Positions 18,587 to 29,856 are shown, counted from the first letter of the stretch. The stretch is DNA of 64,000 nucleotides from Ponticaulis sp. (GCA_002692725.1 NZLU01000046.1:186001-250000), one strand, 5' to 3'. Made by a program: numbers and translations. The notes: generated by a model not told the origin, from the letters alone.

Positions 18587-19501
18587 TCAGCCTTTCGTTG
18601 CAGCAGCCACTTCTGCTGCGAAATCTGACTCTTCTTTTTCAATACCTTCACCGAGTGTCATACGGCGGAACCCAACCAGTTCGGCCTTCTGAGACTCGAG
18701 GAATTTGGAGACCGTTTCATCCGGGTTCATGACAAATGGCTGCTCGAGCAGAACAACTTCTTTGTAGAATTTGTTGATCCGGCCTTCGATCATTTTTTCA
18801 ATGACATTGTCAGGCTTGCCAGACTCTTTCGCCTGCTCGGTCAGAACCTGACGCTCACGCTCGACGAGATCCTGATCAAGCTCTGCAACTGTTGCCGCGG
18901 CCGGGCTGGTCGCTGCAATGTGCATCGCAACTTTACGGCCCGCATCAGCCATGGTCGCTGCGTCGGCGTCACCCTTCAGGGCAACCAGAACACCGATACG
19001 ACCCAGACCATCAGCAGCAGCGCCGTGGATATAGCTGGTGACAACGCCTTCAGGCGAGTCGAGCTTCTCGACGCGACGCAGGGTGAGGTTTTCACCAATT
19101 GTCGCAATCAGACGTGTGATCTGATCAGAAATCTTGCCGTCACCTTCGGTCGCAGCTGTATCGAGCAGCGCTTCTTTGGTGCCGTCTGTGGCCAAAGCCG
19201 CCTTTGCGAAGCTGAACAGAGCAGACTGGAAGCCCTCGTTACGGGCAACGAAGTCAGTTTCAGCATTCAGCTCGACCAGCACGCCGGTCTTCTGGTCGCC
19301 AGCAACTTCAGCGGCAACCAGACCGTCCGCCGCAACGCGGTCAGCTTTTTTCGCAGCTTTGGAAAGACCTTTGGCCCGCAGCCAGTCAATCGCGGCTTCC
19401 ATGTCGCCGTCGGTTTCGACCAATGCCTTCTTGGCATCCATCATACCCGCGCCAGATTTCTCACGGAGTTCTTTTACGAGTCCTGCCGTAATTTGCGCCA
19501 T
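18587..19501 (-). CDS. tsf: Elongation factor Ts
   Basis: Nucleotide exchange factor that regenerates EF-Tu-GTP. It is 304 residues. The N-terminal UBA-like domain carries [36 protein letters not shown] is the signature contacting EF-Tu. The coiled-coil and C-terminal dimer region ([24 protein letters not shown]) are present. It lies 29 bases after rpsB, the classic S2/EF-Ts operon, and a strong terminator-like hairpin follows it. Confidence 0.96.
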   Translation of the reverse strand: MAQITAGLVKELREKSGAGMMDAKKALVETDGDMEAAIDWLRAKGLSKAAKKADRVAADGLVAAEVAGDQKTGVLVELNAETDFVARNEGFQSALFSFAKAALATDGTKEALLDTAATEGDGKISDQITRLIATIGENLTLRRVEKLDSPEGVVTSYIHGAAADGLGRIGVLVALKGDADAATMADAGRKVAMHIAATSPAAATVAELDQDLVERERQVLTEQAKESGKPDNVIEKMIEGRINKFYKEVVLLEQPFVMNPDETVSKFLESQKAELVGFRRMTLGEGIEKEESDFAAEVAAATKG

Positions 19502-19530
19502 GTCAAATGACCCTTTTAATTTAGATGTTG

Positions 19531-20373
19531 TTACGCTTCAGATTGTTCTTTGGCGTCTTCTTTAACCTCTTCAGATGACACTTCTTCGTCAGTGGCTTCT
19601 GATTCTGCTGCTGTCAGGTCAGCGAGCGCCGCATCCGTGACATCTTCTGCTTCACCAAGGTCGATACCGAGGCCAGCTGTCGATTCAGCCAGACCGTCGA
19701 GAACAGCGTCTGCGATCAGGTTCGCATAGAGCGAAATCGCGCGAGCCGCGTCATCATTTCCCGGGAATGGGAAGTCGACATCGTCCGGATCGCAGTTTGA
19801 ATCGACAACCGCAACAACCGGAATACCAAGCTTCTTGGCTTCTTTGATGGCGATTTGCTCTTTATTCGTGTCGATCACAACCATCAGGTCAGGCAGATCG
19901 CCCATATCCTGAATACCGCCAAGCGTTTTTTCGAGCTTTTCGCGCTCACGCTCACGATTGAGAAGCTCTTTCTTGGTGAGACCAGTTGCTGCAGCGTCCT
20001 GGCCCTGAAGCTCTGTGAGCTCTTTCAGGCGCTTGATCGAGTGCGCAACGGTCTGCCAGTTGGTCAGCGTGCCGCCGAGCCAGCGATGGTTCATGTAATA
20101 CTGCGCGCAACGACCAGCCGCCTCAGCGATTGGTTCAGCTGCCTGGCGCTTCGTGCCCACGAAAAGCACGCGGCCGCCCTTAGCAACGGTATCACGCACT
20201 TTCACCAGAGCCTGGTGAAGCAGCGGAACAGTTTGCGACAGATCAATAATGTGAATGTGTGACCGCTCGCCATAAATGAATTTCTTCATTTTAGGGTTCC
20301 AGCGGTGGGTCTGGTGACCAAAGTGAACGCCAGCTTCAAGAAGCTGAGCCATTGTGAACTCAGGCAGTGCCAT
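19531..20373 (-). CDS. rpsB: 30S ribosomal protein S2
   Basis: Small-subunit protein that helps assemble the mRNA exit region together with S1. It is 280 residues: the S2 core [53 protein letters not shown] and [13 protein letters not shown] fill about 1-230. They are followed by an acidic Glu/Asp/Ala-rich tail of about 50 residues, as is common in alphaproteobacterial S2. The start has the Shine-Dalgarno sequence TTGGAGAAAA just upstream. It is the first gene of the block that ends with lpxB. Confidence 0.96.
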   Translation of the reverse strand: MALPEFTMAQLLEAGVHFGHQTHRWNPKMKKFIYGERSHIHIIDLSQTVPLLHQALVKVRDTVAKGGRVLFVGTKRQAAEPIAEAAGRCAQYYMNHRWLGGTLTNWQTVAHSIKRLKELTELQGQDAAATGLTKKELLNREREREKLEKTLGGIQDMGDLPDLMVVIDTNKEQIAIKEAKKLGIPVVAVVDSNCDPDDVDFPFPGNDDAARAISLYANLIADAVLDGLAESTAGLGIDLGEAEDVTDAALADLTAAESEATDEEVSSEEVKEDAKEQSEA

Positions 20374-20474
20374 TAGATTTTCTCCAATCCGGTTAGCCGC
20401 CGCAGACAGAACCAGGCCCGAAAGCCCGGCACCGGACGCCCCGAAGAGCCGCCTGCGTGTCGGAATAGGCGTGG

Positions 20475-20502
20475 CTTATACATAGTTTAGGCGATCTGGC
20501 AA
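20475..20502 (-). promoter_or_regulatory. Putative sigma-70 promoter of the rpsB operon
   Basis: On the minus strand TTGCCA (20497-20502) and TATAAG (20475-20480) are separated by 16 bases. The element lies about 100 bases before the rpsB ATG, in the 251-base space after dnaE, and leaves a GC-rich leader of about 95 bases. I found no gene in that space. The boxes were recognised by eye, and no start site is known. Confidence 0.55.
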
Positions 20503-20624
20503 CAGAGGAGTGAGGAAGAGTCCGGCCAGAAGCCATGCAACGACAATTGGGAGAGAGGATATTGGTCGCCACCTCCATCCTCTGGCACACCCATCGAGCC
20601 CCGAAAAAGCCCACAAAAATGAAA

Positions 20625-23600
20625 CTAAGCCGCCAGCTCCCGTACCTGCCTTACACCCGGCGCTGACTTGAGCGCCTGTGCGGCTGCCGTGCCGACGGCA
20701 TATTTGCCAGGGAGGCTGACGAGTGCCGTTCGACCTTCGATCGGAACTTCCAGCTGGATCAGGCCGCGCTCATGGGTTGGCAAATTCTCAAGGTGTTTGG
20801 ATACCGCCAGCAAAGGCTCAAAAGACGTCCCCGGGTCGAGGCTGACAATCAGGCCCTTCGGGGCCCCGAGGGCGGCGCGGTCCAAAGGGACGACACCATC
20901 CACCGAGAGCCGGATTTCATCATCGCGCATACGACACCGGATCCGCGCGACGACTGAACATCCTGGCTCAATCAGTTCCCGTATCTCCATCAGCGTTTCG
21001 GGCGGCACCATGGCTTCAAACTCGCCGGTCGGGTCAGAGAGCGTCACATAGGCAAACTTGCCGCCAGACTGCGCCGGGCGTTCAGACTTCGCACGGACGA
21101 TGCCCATCATTTCCATCGTCGCTTTGTCTCGCGCGACGGCCTGAATATCCATGGCGAAAGTGATCCGGTCCCGCGCGCCAGCCAATAGCAAGCCATCAAG
21201 CGGGTGGCCGCTCAGATAAAAGCCAATGGCTTTGAACTCCTGATCCAGAAGTTCCGTCTGGCTCCAGTTTTGCGCTTTTGGCAGGGGCGCACGTGTCTGA
21301 GTTTTGTCATCGCCGAACAGGGAGTTCTGATTGGCCGCCCGATCATCCGCCGCTGCCGCTGCCGTCGCGACCAGCACATTTACGGCGGCGAGCGCCCGTG
21401 CCCGGTTCGGCTCCAGTTTGTCAAACGCCCCTGCCCGCGCGAGCGATTCGAGGCATTTCCGGTTCACAAGACGCGGGTCGACCCGCTCTGCCAGATCATG
21501 GAGACTCTCAAACGGACGTTCTTTCCGGATCTCGCAGACATGCTTCATGGCCTCCGACCCCACGCCCTTAATGGCACCAAGCGCATAGATAATCGCGCCG
21601 TTTCGGACATCAAAGTCGGCATCGCTTTCGTTGATATCCGGTGCCTTTACCTCAATTCCGAGTCGTTTGGCTTCCTGGAAGAAGGCCGCGAGTTTATCCG
21701 TGTTGTGAATATCGAGGCTCATGGAGGCGGCCAGGAATTCAATCGGGTGGTTCGCCTTCAGATACCCGGTCTGATAGGAAATCGCCGCATAGGCCGCTGC
21801 GTGAGATTTGTTGAAACCGTAACCGGCGAACTTTTCCATCACGTCGAAGATATGGCTGGCCTGTTTCTCCGGAACGTCCTTTTCAGCGGCACCCTCGATG
21901 AAGCGCTTCCGCTGCTTCACCATTTCCTCGACCTTTTTCTTACCCATGGCGCGGCGGAGCATGTCGGCTTCACCGAGCGAGTAGCCAGCCAGCTCCTGCG
22001 CCATCCGCATGACCTGTTCCTGATAAACCGGAACGCCATAGGTTTCTTCGAGGATCGGCTTCAGAAGCGGGTGATAATAATTGGCCTCAACCCGGCCAAA
22101 TTTCACGTCGACGAATTGCGGGATGTTATCCATCGGCCCGGGACGATAGAGCGAGATGATCGCGATCACATCCTCCATAGAGCCCGGCTGCACCTTTTTC
22201 AGAGTGTCCCGCATGCCCTGCCCCTCGAGCTGGAACACGCCGAGCGTGTCGCCATCCGACATCAGCTCATAGGTTTTGGCGTCATCATAGGTCCGCCAGG
22301 TTTTTGGCATGCTCTCATGAGTCTGGGTCAGGAAGTTTAGAGCCCGTTGGACCACGGTGAGTGTTTTCAGACCGAGAAAGTCGAACTTCACCAGGCCCGC
22401 AAGTTCGGCCCATTTCATATTGAACTGCGTGGCTGGCAAATCAGAGCGCGGGTCGCGATAAAGCGGTGTCAACTCCACAAGCGGCCGGTCACCAATCACG
22501 ACACCCGCCGCGTGTGTTCCGGCGTTCCGGTAGAGTCCCTCAAGTGCCAGCGCCGTATCGAGCATTTCGCCGACCAATGGATCGCGATCTTTCTCCTCAT
22601 CGAATTTTGGCTCGTCGAGGATCGCATCTTTCAACTTGGGCGGCTTGGCCGGGTTAAACGGAATGAGTTTGGACAGCCGGTCGACCTGTCCATAGGGCAT
22701 TTGCATCACCCGGCCGACATCGCGGACGACAGCTTTTGCCTGAAGCGTGCCAAATGTAATGATGGAGGAAACGTTCGCTTCGCCATATTTATCGCGCACA
22801 TAGCGGATCACTTCACCACGTCGCTCCTGACAGAAGTCGACGTCGAAGTCCGGCATGGATATCCGCTCCGGGTTCAGAAAGCGCTCGAACAGCAATCCGA
22901 ACCGAAGCGGATCAAGATCTGTAATCAGAAGGACCCAGGCGACAAGCGAGCCCGCACCAGATCCCCGCCCCGGCCCAACCGGGATATCCTGTTCTTTCGC
23001 CCATTTGATAAAGTCTGAGACGATCAGAAAGTAGCCGGGAAACCCCATATTCTCGATGACCGACAGCTCGTAGTCGAGCCGCTCCTGATAGACTTCCCGA
23101 GAGCCATAAAGCTTTTCCGCTTCATCGAGACGGTTCTGAAGTCCCTCATTCGCCTGAGCCTTCAGTTCTTCAATTTCGGTCCGCCCTTCCACACCATCAA
23201 AGCGCGGCAGGATCGGATCCCGCATGACTGGACGTACCGCGCATCGCTGGGCAATCTCGACGGTATTTTCAATGGCCTCCGGCAGATCGGCGAACAGCTC
23301 AATCATTTCGGCGGGCGACTTCAGATAGTGCTCCGGCGTGATCCGATAACGTTCGGTCTGGCCGACATAAGCCCCATTACGGATGCACATGAGGGCATCA
23401 TGAGCGGCATGGTCACTTTTCTCGAGGAAACGCGCATCCTGCGTGGCAACAAGCGGCAAACCCAGATCATAGGCGGCCTCAATCAGATAGGGTTCCGATT
23501 GGATTTCCTCAGCCTCATCATGGCGCTGAATTTCAACATAGCACCTGTCTGGATAGGCATCAGACAAATGCTTCAGCGCTGCTTTCACCTGCTCGGGCTT

Positions 23601-24047
23601 TCCGCGACAAGCCGCCTGTCCGGCCGCGCCCCAGGCCCCGCCCGAGAGCACAATAAGACCGTCCGTATCTTCATAAATGTGGCGCTCCGCCAGAACCGGC
23701 ACGCCATCCTCGCTATCAAGATAGGCAAAAGACGACAGCGCCATGAGCCGCTGATAGCCAACATCGTTCTGCGCATAGACCGAGAGCCGATAGCTTTCGA
23801 CGTCATGCCCTTCCGGCATCACATCAAACACACAGCCAACAATGGGCTGCACCCCTTTTGAGACCATGGCCTCGGCGATCTCAAGCGATCCGAACAGATT
23901 ATTGTGATCGGTGACAGATAAGGCAGGAACGCCATTGTCTTCGACCCATTTCGAAAGCTTTGATGTTGTCAGCATGCTTTCAAGCAATGAGAACGCTGAC
24001 CGAACGCCGAGGTGGACGAAAGAACAAGGCTTTAGGGGTTCGGTCAT
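20625..24047 (-). CDS. dnaE: DNA polymerase III subunit alpha
   Basis: Replicative polymerase catalytic subunit. It is 1140 residues: N-terminal PHP domain (FVHLGVRSAFSLLES, SVTDHNNLFG), the polymerase core with the PGRGSGAGSLVAW and ISMPDFDVDFC motifs (catalytic Asp pair), YRPGPMDNIPQFV, thumb and fingers, the tandem helix-hairpin-helix (IKGVGSEAM), then an OB-fold (about 970-1060). The length matches the DnaE1 type and not the DnaE2 mutagenesis form. It lies 36 bases after lolD at the end of the long block that begins with nuoA, as in many alphaproteobacteria. Confidence 0.96.
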   Translation of the reverse strand: MTEPLKPCSFVHLGVRSAFSLLESMLTTSKLSKWVEDNGVPALSVTDHNNLFGSLEIAEAMVSKGVQPIVGCVFDVMPEGHDVESYRLSVYAQNDVGYQRLMALSSFAYLDSEDGVPVLAERHIYEDTDGLIVLSGGAWGAAGQAACRGKPEQVKAALKHLSDAYPDRCYVEIQRHDEAEEIQSEPYLIEAAYDLGLPLVATQDARFLEKSDHAAHDALMCIRNGAYVGQTERYRITPEHYLKSPAEMIELFADLPEAIENTVEIAQRCAVRPVMRDPILPRFDGVEGRTEIEELKAQANEGLQNRLDEAEKLYGSREVYQERLDYELSVIENMGFPGYFLIVSDFIKWAKEQDIPVGPGRGSGAGSLVAWVLLITDLDPLRFGLLFERFLNPERISMPDFDVDFCQERRGEVIRYVRDKYGEANVSSIITFGTLQAKAVVRDVGRVMQMPYGQVDRLSKLIPFNPAKPPKLKDAILDEPKFDEEKDRDPLVGEMLDTALALEGLYRNAGTHAAGVVIGDRPLVELTPLYRDPRSDLPATQFNMKWAELAGLVKFDFLGLKTLTVVQRALNFLTQTHESMPKTWRTYDDAKTYELMSDGDTLGVFQLEGQGMRDTLKKVQPGSMEDVIAIISLYRPGPMDNIPQFVDVKFGRVEANYYHPLLKPILEETYGVPVYQEQVMRMAQELAGYSLGEADMLRRAMGKKKVEEMVKQRKRFIEGAAEKDVPEKQASHIFDVMEKFAGYGFNKSHAAAYAAISYQTGYLKANHPIEFLAASMSLDIHNTDKLAAFFQEAKRLGIEVKAPDINESDADFDVRNGAIIYALGAIKGVGSEAMKHVCEIRKERPFESLHDLAERVDPRLVNRKCLESLARAGAFDKLEPNRARALAAVNVLVATAAAAADDRAANQNSLFGDDKTQTRAPLPKAQNWSQTELLDQEFKAIGFYLSGHPLDGLLLAGARDRITFAMDIQAVARDKATMEMMGIVRAKSERPAQSGGKFAYVTLSDPTGEFEAMVPPETLMEIRELIEPGCSVVARIRCRMRDDEIRLSVDGVVPLDRAALGAPKGLIVSLDPGTSFEPLLAVSKHLENLPTHERGLIQLEVPIEGRTALVSLPGKYAVGTAAAQALKSAPGVRQVRELAA

Positions 24048-24083
24048 TGGCGTGCTCCTGTCAGGAACACAGCATGAACGAGG

Positions 24084-24788
24084 CTATAGCAGAATTGAAG
24101 ACTCATCAGGGTTAAAATCTGTGAGTTGTCCGTTCTCAAGTGTAACGACCCGATCCATGTATTGGGTGAGCGCCAGATTGTGGGTTGCGATCAACATGGA
24201 AAGGCCTTCGGTGCGGCCGACTTCAATCAGCTGAGCAAACACGGCTTCGGTCGTTTTCGTATCAAGGTTCCCGGTCGGCTCATCCGCAATAAGAACAGAC
24301 GGACGGTTTGCCAGTGCCCGCGCGATGGCGACTCGTTGTTGTTCTCCGCCCGACATTTCCATCGGCTGGTGGGTATGACGGTGAGCAAGCTCCATACGGT
24401 CGAGCAGGTCTCGCGCACGTTCACGCGCCTCTTTCTTCGGGACGCCGGACAGAAACAGAGGCGTTGCGACGTTATCGATCGCGTTGAACTCTGGCAGCAA
24501 ATGGTGAAACTGATAGACAAAGCCCAACCGGGTTCGTCGAAGCAGCGTTCGCTGCCGATCAGACAATTTCAGACAGTCCTCTCCATCGAGAAGGACATCA
24601 CCCGAATCAGGCTTTTCCAGCAATCCGGCGGTATGAAGCAGTGTAGATTTGCCGGAACCCGACGGACCAACCAGCCCGACAAGCTGGCCTCGATCGAGGG
24701 ATAGATCGACCCCTTTCAGGACCTCGACCTCATTATCGCCACGACGATAGGTCCTCACAACGGATTTCAGTTCGAGAACGGATGTCAT
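24084..24788 (-). CDS. lolD: Lipoprotein-releasing ABC transporter ATPase LolD
   Basis: Energises extraction of lipoproteins from the inner membrane for delivery to the outer membrane. It is 234 residues with Walker [10 protein letters not shown], the Q-loop region, the signature [15 protein letters not shown], Walker [13 protein letters not shown] and the H-loop. The [14 protein letters not shown] segment is characteristic of the MacB/LolD group. It follows lolC by four bases; the pair forms the transporter. Confidence 0.94.
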   Translation of the reverse strand: MTSVLELKSVVRTYRRGDNEVEVLKGVDLSLDRGQLVGLVGPSGSGKSTLLHTAGLLEKPDSGDVLLDGEDCLKLSDRQRTLLRRTRLGFVYQFHHLLPEFNAIDNVATPLFLSGVPKKEARERARDLLDRMELAHRHTHQPMEMSGGEQQRVAIARALANRPSVLIADEPTGNLDTKTTEAVFAQLIEVGRTEGLSMLIATHNLALTQYMDRVVTLENGQLTDFNPDESSILL

Positions 24789-24792
24789 TTGG

Positions 24793-26097
24793 TCACTCCG
24801 ATCTCAGAGCTTCGACCGGATCGAGCCGAGTCGCATTCCAGGCCGGCAAAAGCGCGACAATGACTGAAATCACAAAGGCATAAGCGCCAGCAAAAGCGAC
24901 CTCACTCCAATCGATTAGCGCCGGAAGATAAGGTAATCCATAAACTTCCGGATTGAACACTGATCCGCCCGAAATAGCATTCAGGAAGTCCTGAATGGGA
25001 CGAATATAAACGCAGAACGCAATACCCAAAACCATACCAATGGCCAGTCCAGAAATGCCGAGCAATGCGCCAATCATCAGAAACACACGTAAAACCGTGC
25101 TGCGACTGGCCCCCATAGTACGCAGAATCGCGATGTCTCTCGACTTGTTCTTCACCAGCATGACGATACCAGTAATGATGTTGAGCGCTGTGATGGTGAT
25201 GAGGATCGCAAAGATCATCCTCATCATACTCTTCTCGACCTCGAGCGCGCCAACCAGACCGCTATACCGTTCTTTCCAGGTTCGCATTAGCAAACCCTGC
25301 GGAATGTCAGACGCCTTTAGCCGCTCCATCACGGCTTCAACATTCTGAGGATTATCTAGTTTAAGCTCAACAAGCGGGTATTTGCCTTTCGAATTGAAAA
25401 AGACCTGCGCCTGCTCCAGAGGCATGATCACCAGCACCTCATCGAGTGGATTGGCATTCCCTGCAAACACCTGAAACAAACCCTGCACGTGATAAACTTT
25501 GCGTCGTGGGATCATCCCGCCAACCGTGGAGGTCGTCTGAGGCGCAATCAGTGTCAGTTCATCACCTGCCCGAATATAGAGTTCACGCGCCAACCTTTCA
25601 GAGACGAAGATCCCGTTGCCGCCCAACCGACCCTCACCAAAGGCTTCAGTGGTCCCGGAATAGATCGGCTCCTGAAGAAACGGCAGGCTCAGAGCGTCAT
25701 CAACTGACATCCCTCTGACGAACACACCACTGGATGTGACGTCGGAAACGCCCAGCGCTGCATTTTGCACAATCGGCATTGCGGAAACGACATCAGAACG
25801 GGTTTCGAGGCGATAGATGAGTTGATCAACTTCTGACGAAGAATACTGGCCCGTCACCACTTCGACATGGCCCGCATTTCCCAGAACCCGCGTAATCAGT
25901 TCGGTCCGGAACCCATTCATGATCGACATGATGATGATGAGTGCTGCAACTGCCAGAGCAATACCAACCAGCGACAGAATGGAGACAATCGTCACACCAC
26001 CATGTTCGCGCTTTGCCCGGAGGTATCGAAACGCAAGAGATCGCTCATATGCCCCGAAGGCCCGATCTTTTAAGACGGCTGCGGGAATTTCTGTCAC
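24793..26097 (-). CDS. lolC: Lipoprotein-releasing ABC transporter permease LolC/E
   Basis: Membrane partner of LolD. It is 434 residues with one N-terminal transmembrane helix (about 38-60), a large periplasmic domain (about 65-275), and three C-terminal helices. Motifs are [23 protein letters not shown] at the start, [17 protein letters not shown] (coupling helix) and the FtsX-like C-terminal end [13 protein letters not shown]. One LolC/E-type gene is present, so the transporter probably uses a homodimer, the LolF-like arrangement known in alphaproteobacteria. Its start overlaps proS by four bases. Confidence 0.92.
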   Translation of the reverse strand: MTEIPAAVLKDRAFGAYERSLAFRYLRAKREHGGVTIVSILSLVGIALAVAALIIIMSIMNGFRTELITRVLGNAGHVEVVTGQYSSSEVDQLIYRLETRSDVVSAMPIVQNAALGVSDVTSSGVFVRGMSVDDALSLPFLQEPIYSGTTEAFGEGRLGGNGIFVSERLARELYIRAGDELTLIAPQTTSTVGGMIPRRKVYHVQGLFQVFAGNANPLDEVLVIMPLEQAQVFFNSKGKYPLVELKLDNPQNVEAVMERLKASDIPQGLLMRTWKERYSGLVGALEVEKSMMRMIFAILITITALNIITGIVMLVKNKSRDIAILRTMGASRSTVLRVFLMIGALLGISGLAIGMVLGIAFCVYIRPIQDFLNAISGGSVFNPEVYGLPYLPALIDWSEVAFAGAYAFVISVIVALLPAWNATRLDPVEALRSE

Positions 26098-27416
26098 GAC
26101 GCGCCTGTCAGTTTGGCGATGGCGTCGTCGAGCGATAGTTCTTCAGACTCACCCGTCGCGCGGTATTTAAGCTCTACAACACCTCGCTCGAGTCCTTTCG
26201 GACCAATCGCGATGACATGTGGCACACCGATCAGTTCGAGCGTTGAAAACTTCACACCCGGGCTTGCGTCACGATCATCATAGAGAACATCGAATCCAGC
26301 AGACTGAAGCTTTTCGTAGGCCTCAGAACCAGCATTCTGGATAGCCTCGTCCCTGGCCTTAATCGTCGCGATTGCCACATCAAATGGCGCCACTGACTTG
26401 GGCCAGACAATGCCCTTATCGTCATGGCAGGCCTCAATGATCCCACCAACGAGTCGCGACACACCAATACCGTATGATCCCATCTGAACCGGAACGCTTT
26501 TGCCTTCAGCGTTCATGATCTCGGCCTTCATCGCCTTGGAGTATTTTTCACCGAAATAGAAGATATGGCCAACTTCGATACCTCGTGCTGACACGCGGTT
26601 ATCTTCATCGACGGCCGCGAATTCGGCCTCGTCGTGCATTTCTTCGGTGGCAGCATAGTATTGTGTGCGTTTGCTGATTTCCGGCTCAAGATCTCCGTCA
26701 AAGTCCAGATCCAGACCCGGAGCCGGCAAATCCAGAAGGCGCTTATCACAGAAGACTTCACTCTCACCGGTGTCGGCAAGGATTATGAATTCATGGCTGA
26801 GATCGCCGCCAATCGGCCCGGTATCAGCTTTCATCGGAATGGCCGTCAGACCAAGCCTGTCAAACGTATTCAGATAAGCACAGAACATTTTCTGATAGGA
26901 CCGACGCGCACTTTCCGCGTCAACATCGAATGAATACGCATCCTTCATCAGGAATTCACGTCCGCGCATCACCCCAAACCGCGGACGAATCTCGTCACGG
27001 AACTTCCACTGAATATGATAGAGATTGAGCGGCAATTGTTTATAACTGCGCACATAAGCGCGAAACGCGTCAGTGATCATCTCTTCATTGGTTGGGCCGT
27101 AGAGCATGTCCCGTTCATGACGGTCGACGATTCGCAACATCTCCTTGCCGTAATCATCATAGCGACCGCTTTCCTGCCAAAGCTCAGCGGGTTGAATTGT
27201 CGGCATGAGCATTTCAACCGCACCCGCCCGGTCCATTTCTTCACGTACAATCGCCTCGATCTTGCGTAGCACCTTCAGACCAAGCGGCAGCCAAGTGTAG
27301 ATCCCGGCACCATTCTGACGGATCATCCCCGCTCTCAGCATGAGCTGATGGGATACAATGGTCGCTTCAGAGGGCGTTTCTTTCAGAACGGGAAGAAAAT
27401 AGGTCGAAAGCTTCAT
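26094..27416 (-). CDS. proS: Proline--tRNA ligase
   Basis: Charges tRNA-Pro. It is 440 residues, the short alphaproteobacterial form without the inserted editing domain found in the E. coli-type enzyme (about 570). Class II motifs are visible: [15 protein letters not shown] and [19 protein letters not shown], the [20 protein letters not shown] motif 2 region and [13 protein letters not shown] (motif 3). The C-terminal anticodon-binding domain is [13 protein letters not shown] onward. It lies between a DUF1467 gene and lolC in a conserved order. Confidence 0.95.
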   Translation of the reverse strand: MKLSTYFLPVLKETPSEATIVSHQLMLRAGMIRQNGAGIYTWLPLGLKVLRKIEAIVREEMDRAGAVEMLMPTIQPAELWQESGRYDDYGKEMLRIVDRHERDMLYGPTNEEMITDAFRAYVRSYKQLPLNLYHIQWKFRDEIRPRFGVMRGREFLMKDAYSFDVDAESARRSYQKMFCAYLNTFDRLGLTAIPMKADTGPIGGDLSHEFIILADTGESEVFCDKRLLDLPAPGLDLDFDGDLEPEISKRTQYYAATEEMHDEAEFAAVDEDNRVSARGIEVGHIFYFGEKYSKAMKAEIMNAEGKSVPVQMGSYGIGVSRLVGGIIEACHDDKGIVWPKSVAPFDVAIATIKARDEAIQNAGSEAYEKLQSAGFDVLYDDRDASPGVKFSTLELIGVPHVIAIGPKGLERGVVELKYRATGESEELSLDDAIAKLTGAS

Positions 27417-27483
27417 GGAACTCTTCGCAGATTAAAGACAGACCTTGCTCTAACGCTCAGCAGAGGCCGGAGCAATTCAAATG

Positions 27484-27735
27484 TCACCATTGAATTTGAG
27501 GCGGCTGGATAATTCCGGAAATGGCGATGACATAACCGACCAGAGTGACAGCAGCCGCGCCACACGTCGTCCAGATCATTTTCTTCTTCAGACCGGTTTC
27601 CTGTGGGGCACCAGGGTCAGTGCCGTCCAATGGTGTGTAGTCTTCGTGCTGGCCTCGAACACCAACTGGCAACAGAGCCAGCAGGATCAGCCACCAGGCT
27701 ATTATGAAAACGACGCCCGCAGTGAACCAATTCAT
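27484..27735 (-). CDS. DUF1467 family small membrane protein
   Basis: An 83-residue protein of unknown function. There are two transmembrane helices, at about 5-26 and 56-77, with a polar loop holding DGTDPGAPQETGLKKKMIWTT, a motif typical of DUF1467. The start overlaps the end of mce by four bases, and proS follows 67 bases later. The mce-DUF1467-proS arrangement recurs in alphaproteobacteria. The gene is small but clearly coding by conservation of motif and context. Confidence 0.88.
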   Translation of the reverse strand: MNWFTAGVVFIIAWWLILLALLPVGVRGQHEDYTPLDGTDPGAPQETGLKKKMIWTTCGAAAVTLVGYVIAISGIIQPPQIQW

Positions 27736-28145
27736 GAGTGTTTCGGTGTTTCCATGAGTTCAATCAGAACGCCATTGGAATTCTTCGGGTGTACAAAAAT
27801 AATCAGCGTTCCGTGCGCGCCAATACGCGGCTCATTCAACACGGTAGCACCTTTGGCCTCCATCTCAGCTTTCGCCGCATGGATATCCTCAACCTCAAAA
27901 CAGACATGATGTTGTCCGCCTTTCGGGTTTTTCGCGAGGAAATTCTTGATCGGAGAATTCTCACCCAGCGGTTCGATCAGTTCGATCTGGCTGTTTGGCA
28001 AATTGACGAAACAGAACCGAACGCCTTGCTCCATCATTTCTCCAGCTTCGGTGATGTCCGTCGCGCCATAAAGATCGCGATAAACCTGAGCGGCTTCTTC
28101 GATAGACGGAACAGCGATTCCAACATGATTTAGCGGGCCAATCAT
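27732..28145 (-). CDS. mce: Methylmalonyl-CoA epimerase
   Basis: Interconverts the 2R and 2S forms of methylmalonyl-CoA for propionate and odd-chain or branched-chain catabolism. It is 137 residues from ATG 28145, which has GGAGA eight bases before it; the TTG at 28163 is less likely. It has the VOC fold with metal ligands in LNHVGIAV, KGGQHHVCFEVED and SNGVLIELME. The substrate assignment fits the bkd operon in this window, whose valine and isoleucine products reach propionyl-CoA. A general glyoxalase-like role cannot be excluded. Confidence 0.87.
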   Translation of the reverse strand: MIGPLNHVGIAVPSIEEAAQVYRDLYGATDITEAGEMMEQGVRFCFVNLPNSQIELIEPLGENSPIKNFLAKNPKGGQHHVCFEVEDIHAAKAEMEAKGATVLNEPRIGAHGTLIIFVHPKNSNGVLIELMETPKHS

Positions 28146-28176
28146 CGGGCTTTCTCCAATCAAAACTCTTCAGCTT

Positions 28177-29847
28177 CTATTCGCGCAGAACCGCCACATC
28201 AATCAATGGCCGTTTGCCAAGTTCTTTCTCACCGACTTTGCGAAGCACGCGAATGAGGGTTCTTTCAACAGCCTCATCATCGAGCTTGACCTTGCGCTTC
28301 ATCTCATCGATTGCGGTTTCGGCAGCCTCTTCGAACGCATCAATGGTTTCGTCCAGAGCGCGTCCATCGGGTTCAGAATAGCCGCGTACATTCACGATCG
28401 GCCCATCAACAACATCTCCATCATCATCAAAACAGACAGAGACAAAAACATGGCCAGCATAGGCGAGCTTGCGGCGTTCCTGCAGACCCTGCGCATGCTC
28501 GGGTATCAAGCGATTGCCATCAAGTAGAAGACGTCCGGTCGGCACCTCATCCACGCAGGTTGGATTGCCAGGCGCGAGCCGGATGACGTCACCATTTCGC
28601 GGCGTGACGGCCAGAGGGACTTGAAGAGACTTCGCGAAATCGGCGTGCTCAAGGATGTGACGACGTTCGCCATGCACGGGCACGGAAATTTTTGGTCGCA
28701 CCCATTGATACATTCGACGTAGTTCATCCCGGCAGGGGTGACCTGACACATGAATTGGCCGCATGCGATCGGTGATCAGTTTCACGCCGCGCTCAGCCAG
28801 TGCGTTCTGAAGGTCAAAAATGCCTCGCTCATTTCCTGGAATGACACGGGATGAAAAAATGACGGTATCGCCCTCTCTCATCGTGACATTGGGATGATCA
28901 CCGCGAGCAATCCTGGACAGCGCGGCCCGTGGTTCGCCCTGTGATCCTGTGCAAAGATAGAGGACATTTTCCGGTGGAAGGAAGCCGGCATCTTTCTCGT
29001 CTACGAACTCAGCGCAATCGGCCAACATGCCAACCGCTTTCGCCGCAGACGTGATCCGATGCATGGAACGCCCGACAAGGCAAACATGACGATCATTCGC
29101 TTCAGCTGCCCGCACGACACTCTCAACCCGTGCGACATTAGAGGCAAAGGCCGTAACAGCCACGCGGCCAGTTTGTTCGCCGATCAGTTTGATCAGCTCA
29201 TCGCGGCAGCCTTGTTCCGATCCGGCCTCGCCTTCTTCAAACACATTGGTTGAATCACAAACCATGGCCAGGACGCCATCATCGCCCATGGCTTCGAGTG
29301 GCTTTGAATCGAAGGGATCGCCGATCTGCGGTGCCGGATCAATCTTCCAATCACCTGTATGAAGCACGACGCCAAGCGGTGTGCGGATCGCAAGTCCATT
29401 AGGCTCAGGGATGGAGTGCGTGAGCGTCACGTACTCGACTTCAAACGGACCAGCATCAACTTTACCGCCAAGCGGAACGACATTCAGCTCCGCAAGGTCG
29501 CCAATACCTGCATCATTGAGTTTGCTGCGAATAAGCTCGGCCGTGAAAGGCGTCGCATACAGCGGCTTGCGGAAGCGTTTCCACAAATGACCGACCGCAC
29601 CAATATGGTCTTCATGCGCATGGGTCAGAATAACGGCTTCAATATTCTCGCGCTCATCTTCCAGGAAGGATGGGTCCGGACAGATCACATCAATGCCCGG
29701 TGTCCGCTCATCTCCGAAAGACACACCCATATCCACAATGATCCAGCGCCGGTTATTCGGCGGACCATAGGCATAGGCATTCAGGTTCATACCAATTTCG
29801 TTACAGCCACCAAGTGGCAGGAATAATAACTCGTTCTTATCGCTCAT
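28177..29847 (-). CDS. rnj: Ribonuclease J
   Basis: Metallo-beta-lactamase/beta-CASP nuclease with 5'-to-3' exo- and endonuclease activity, used in mRNA decay and rRNA maturation. It is 556 residues. The zinc motif HAHEDH is at 76-81. LHTGDWKID, FASNVARVESV and the GSQGEPRAALSRIA and ISVPVHGERRH beta-CASP motifs are present, with a C-terminal domain at about 455-556. It lies 10 bases after coaX and 31 bases before the mce start, in the conserved coaX-rnj-mce order. Confidence 0.93.
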   Translation of the reverse strand: MSDKNELLFLPLGGCNEIGMNLNAYAYGPPNNRRWIIVDMGVSFGDERTPGIDVICPDPSFLEDERENIEAVILTHAHEDHIGAVGHLWKRFRKPLYATPFTAELIRSKLNDAGIGDLAELNVVPLGGKVDAGPFEVEYVTLTHSIPEPNGLAIRTPLGVVLHTGDWKIDPAPQIGDPFDSKPLEAMGDDGVLAMVCDSTNVFEEGEAGSEQGCRDELIKLIGEQTGRVAVTAFASNVARVESVVRAAEANDRHVCLVGRSMHRITSAAKAVGMLADCAEFVDEKDAGFLPPENVLYLCTGSQGEPRAALSRIARGDHPNVTMREGDTVIFSSRVIPGNERGIFDLQNALAERGVKLITDRMRPIHVSGHPCRDELRRMYQWVRPKISVPVHGERRHILEHADFAKSLQVPLAVTPRNGDVIRLAPGNPTCVDEVPTGRLLLDGNRLIPEHAQGLQERRKLAYAGHVFVSVCFDDDGDVVDGPIVNVRGYSEPDGRALDETIDAFEEAAETAIDEMKRKVKLDDEAVERTLIRVLRKVGEKELGKRPLIDVAVLRE

Positions 29848-29856
29848 ATTTCAGCG

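Noticed and set aside
20393-20614. 73-codon minus-strand frame upstream of rpsB
   Set aside because: It covers the rpsB promoter and leader and has no recognisable motif or ribosome site; more likely untranslated leader.
21204-23018. Two long plus-strand frames (378 and 223 codons)
   Set aside because: They are antisense to the dnaE polymerase core and result from its codon bias.
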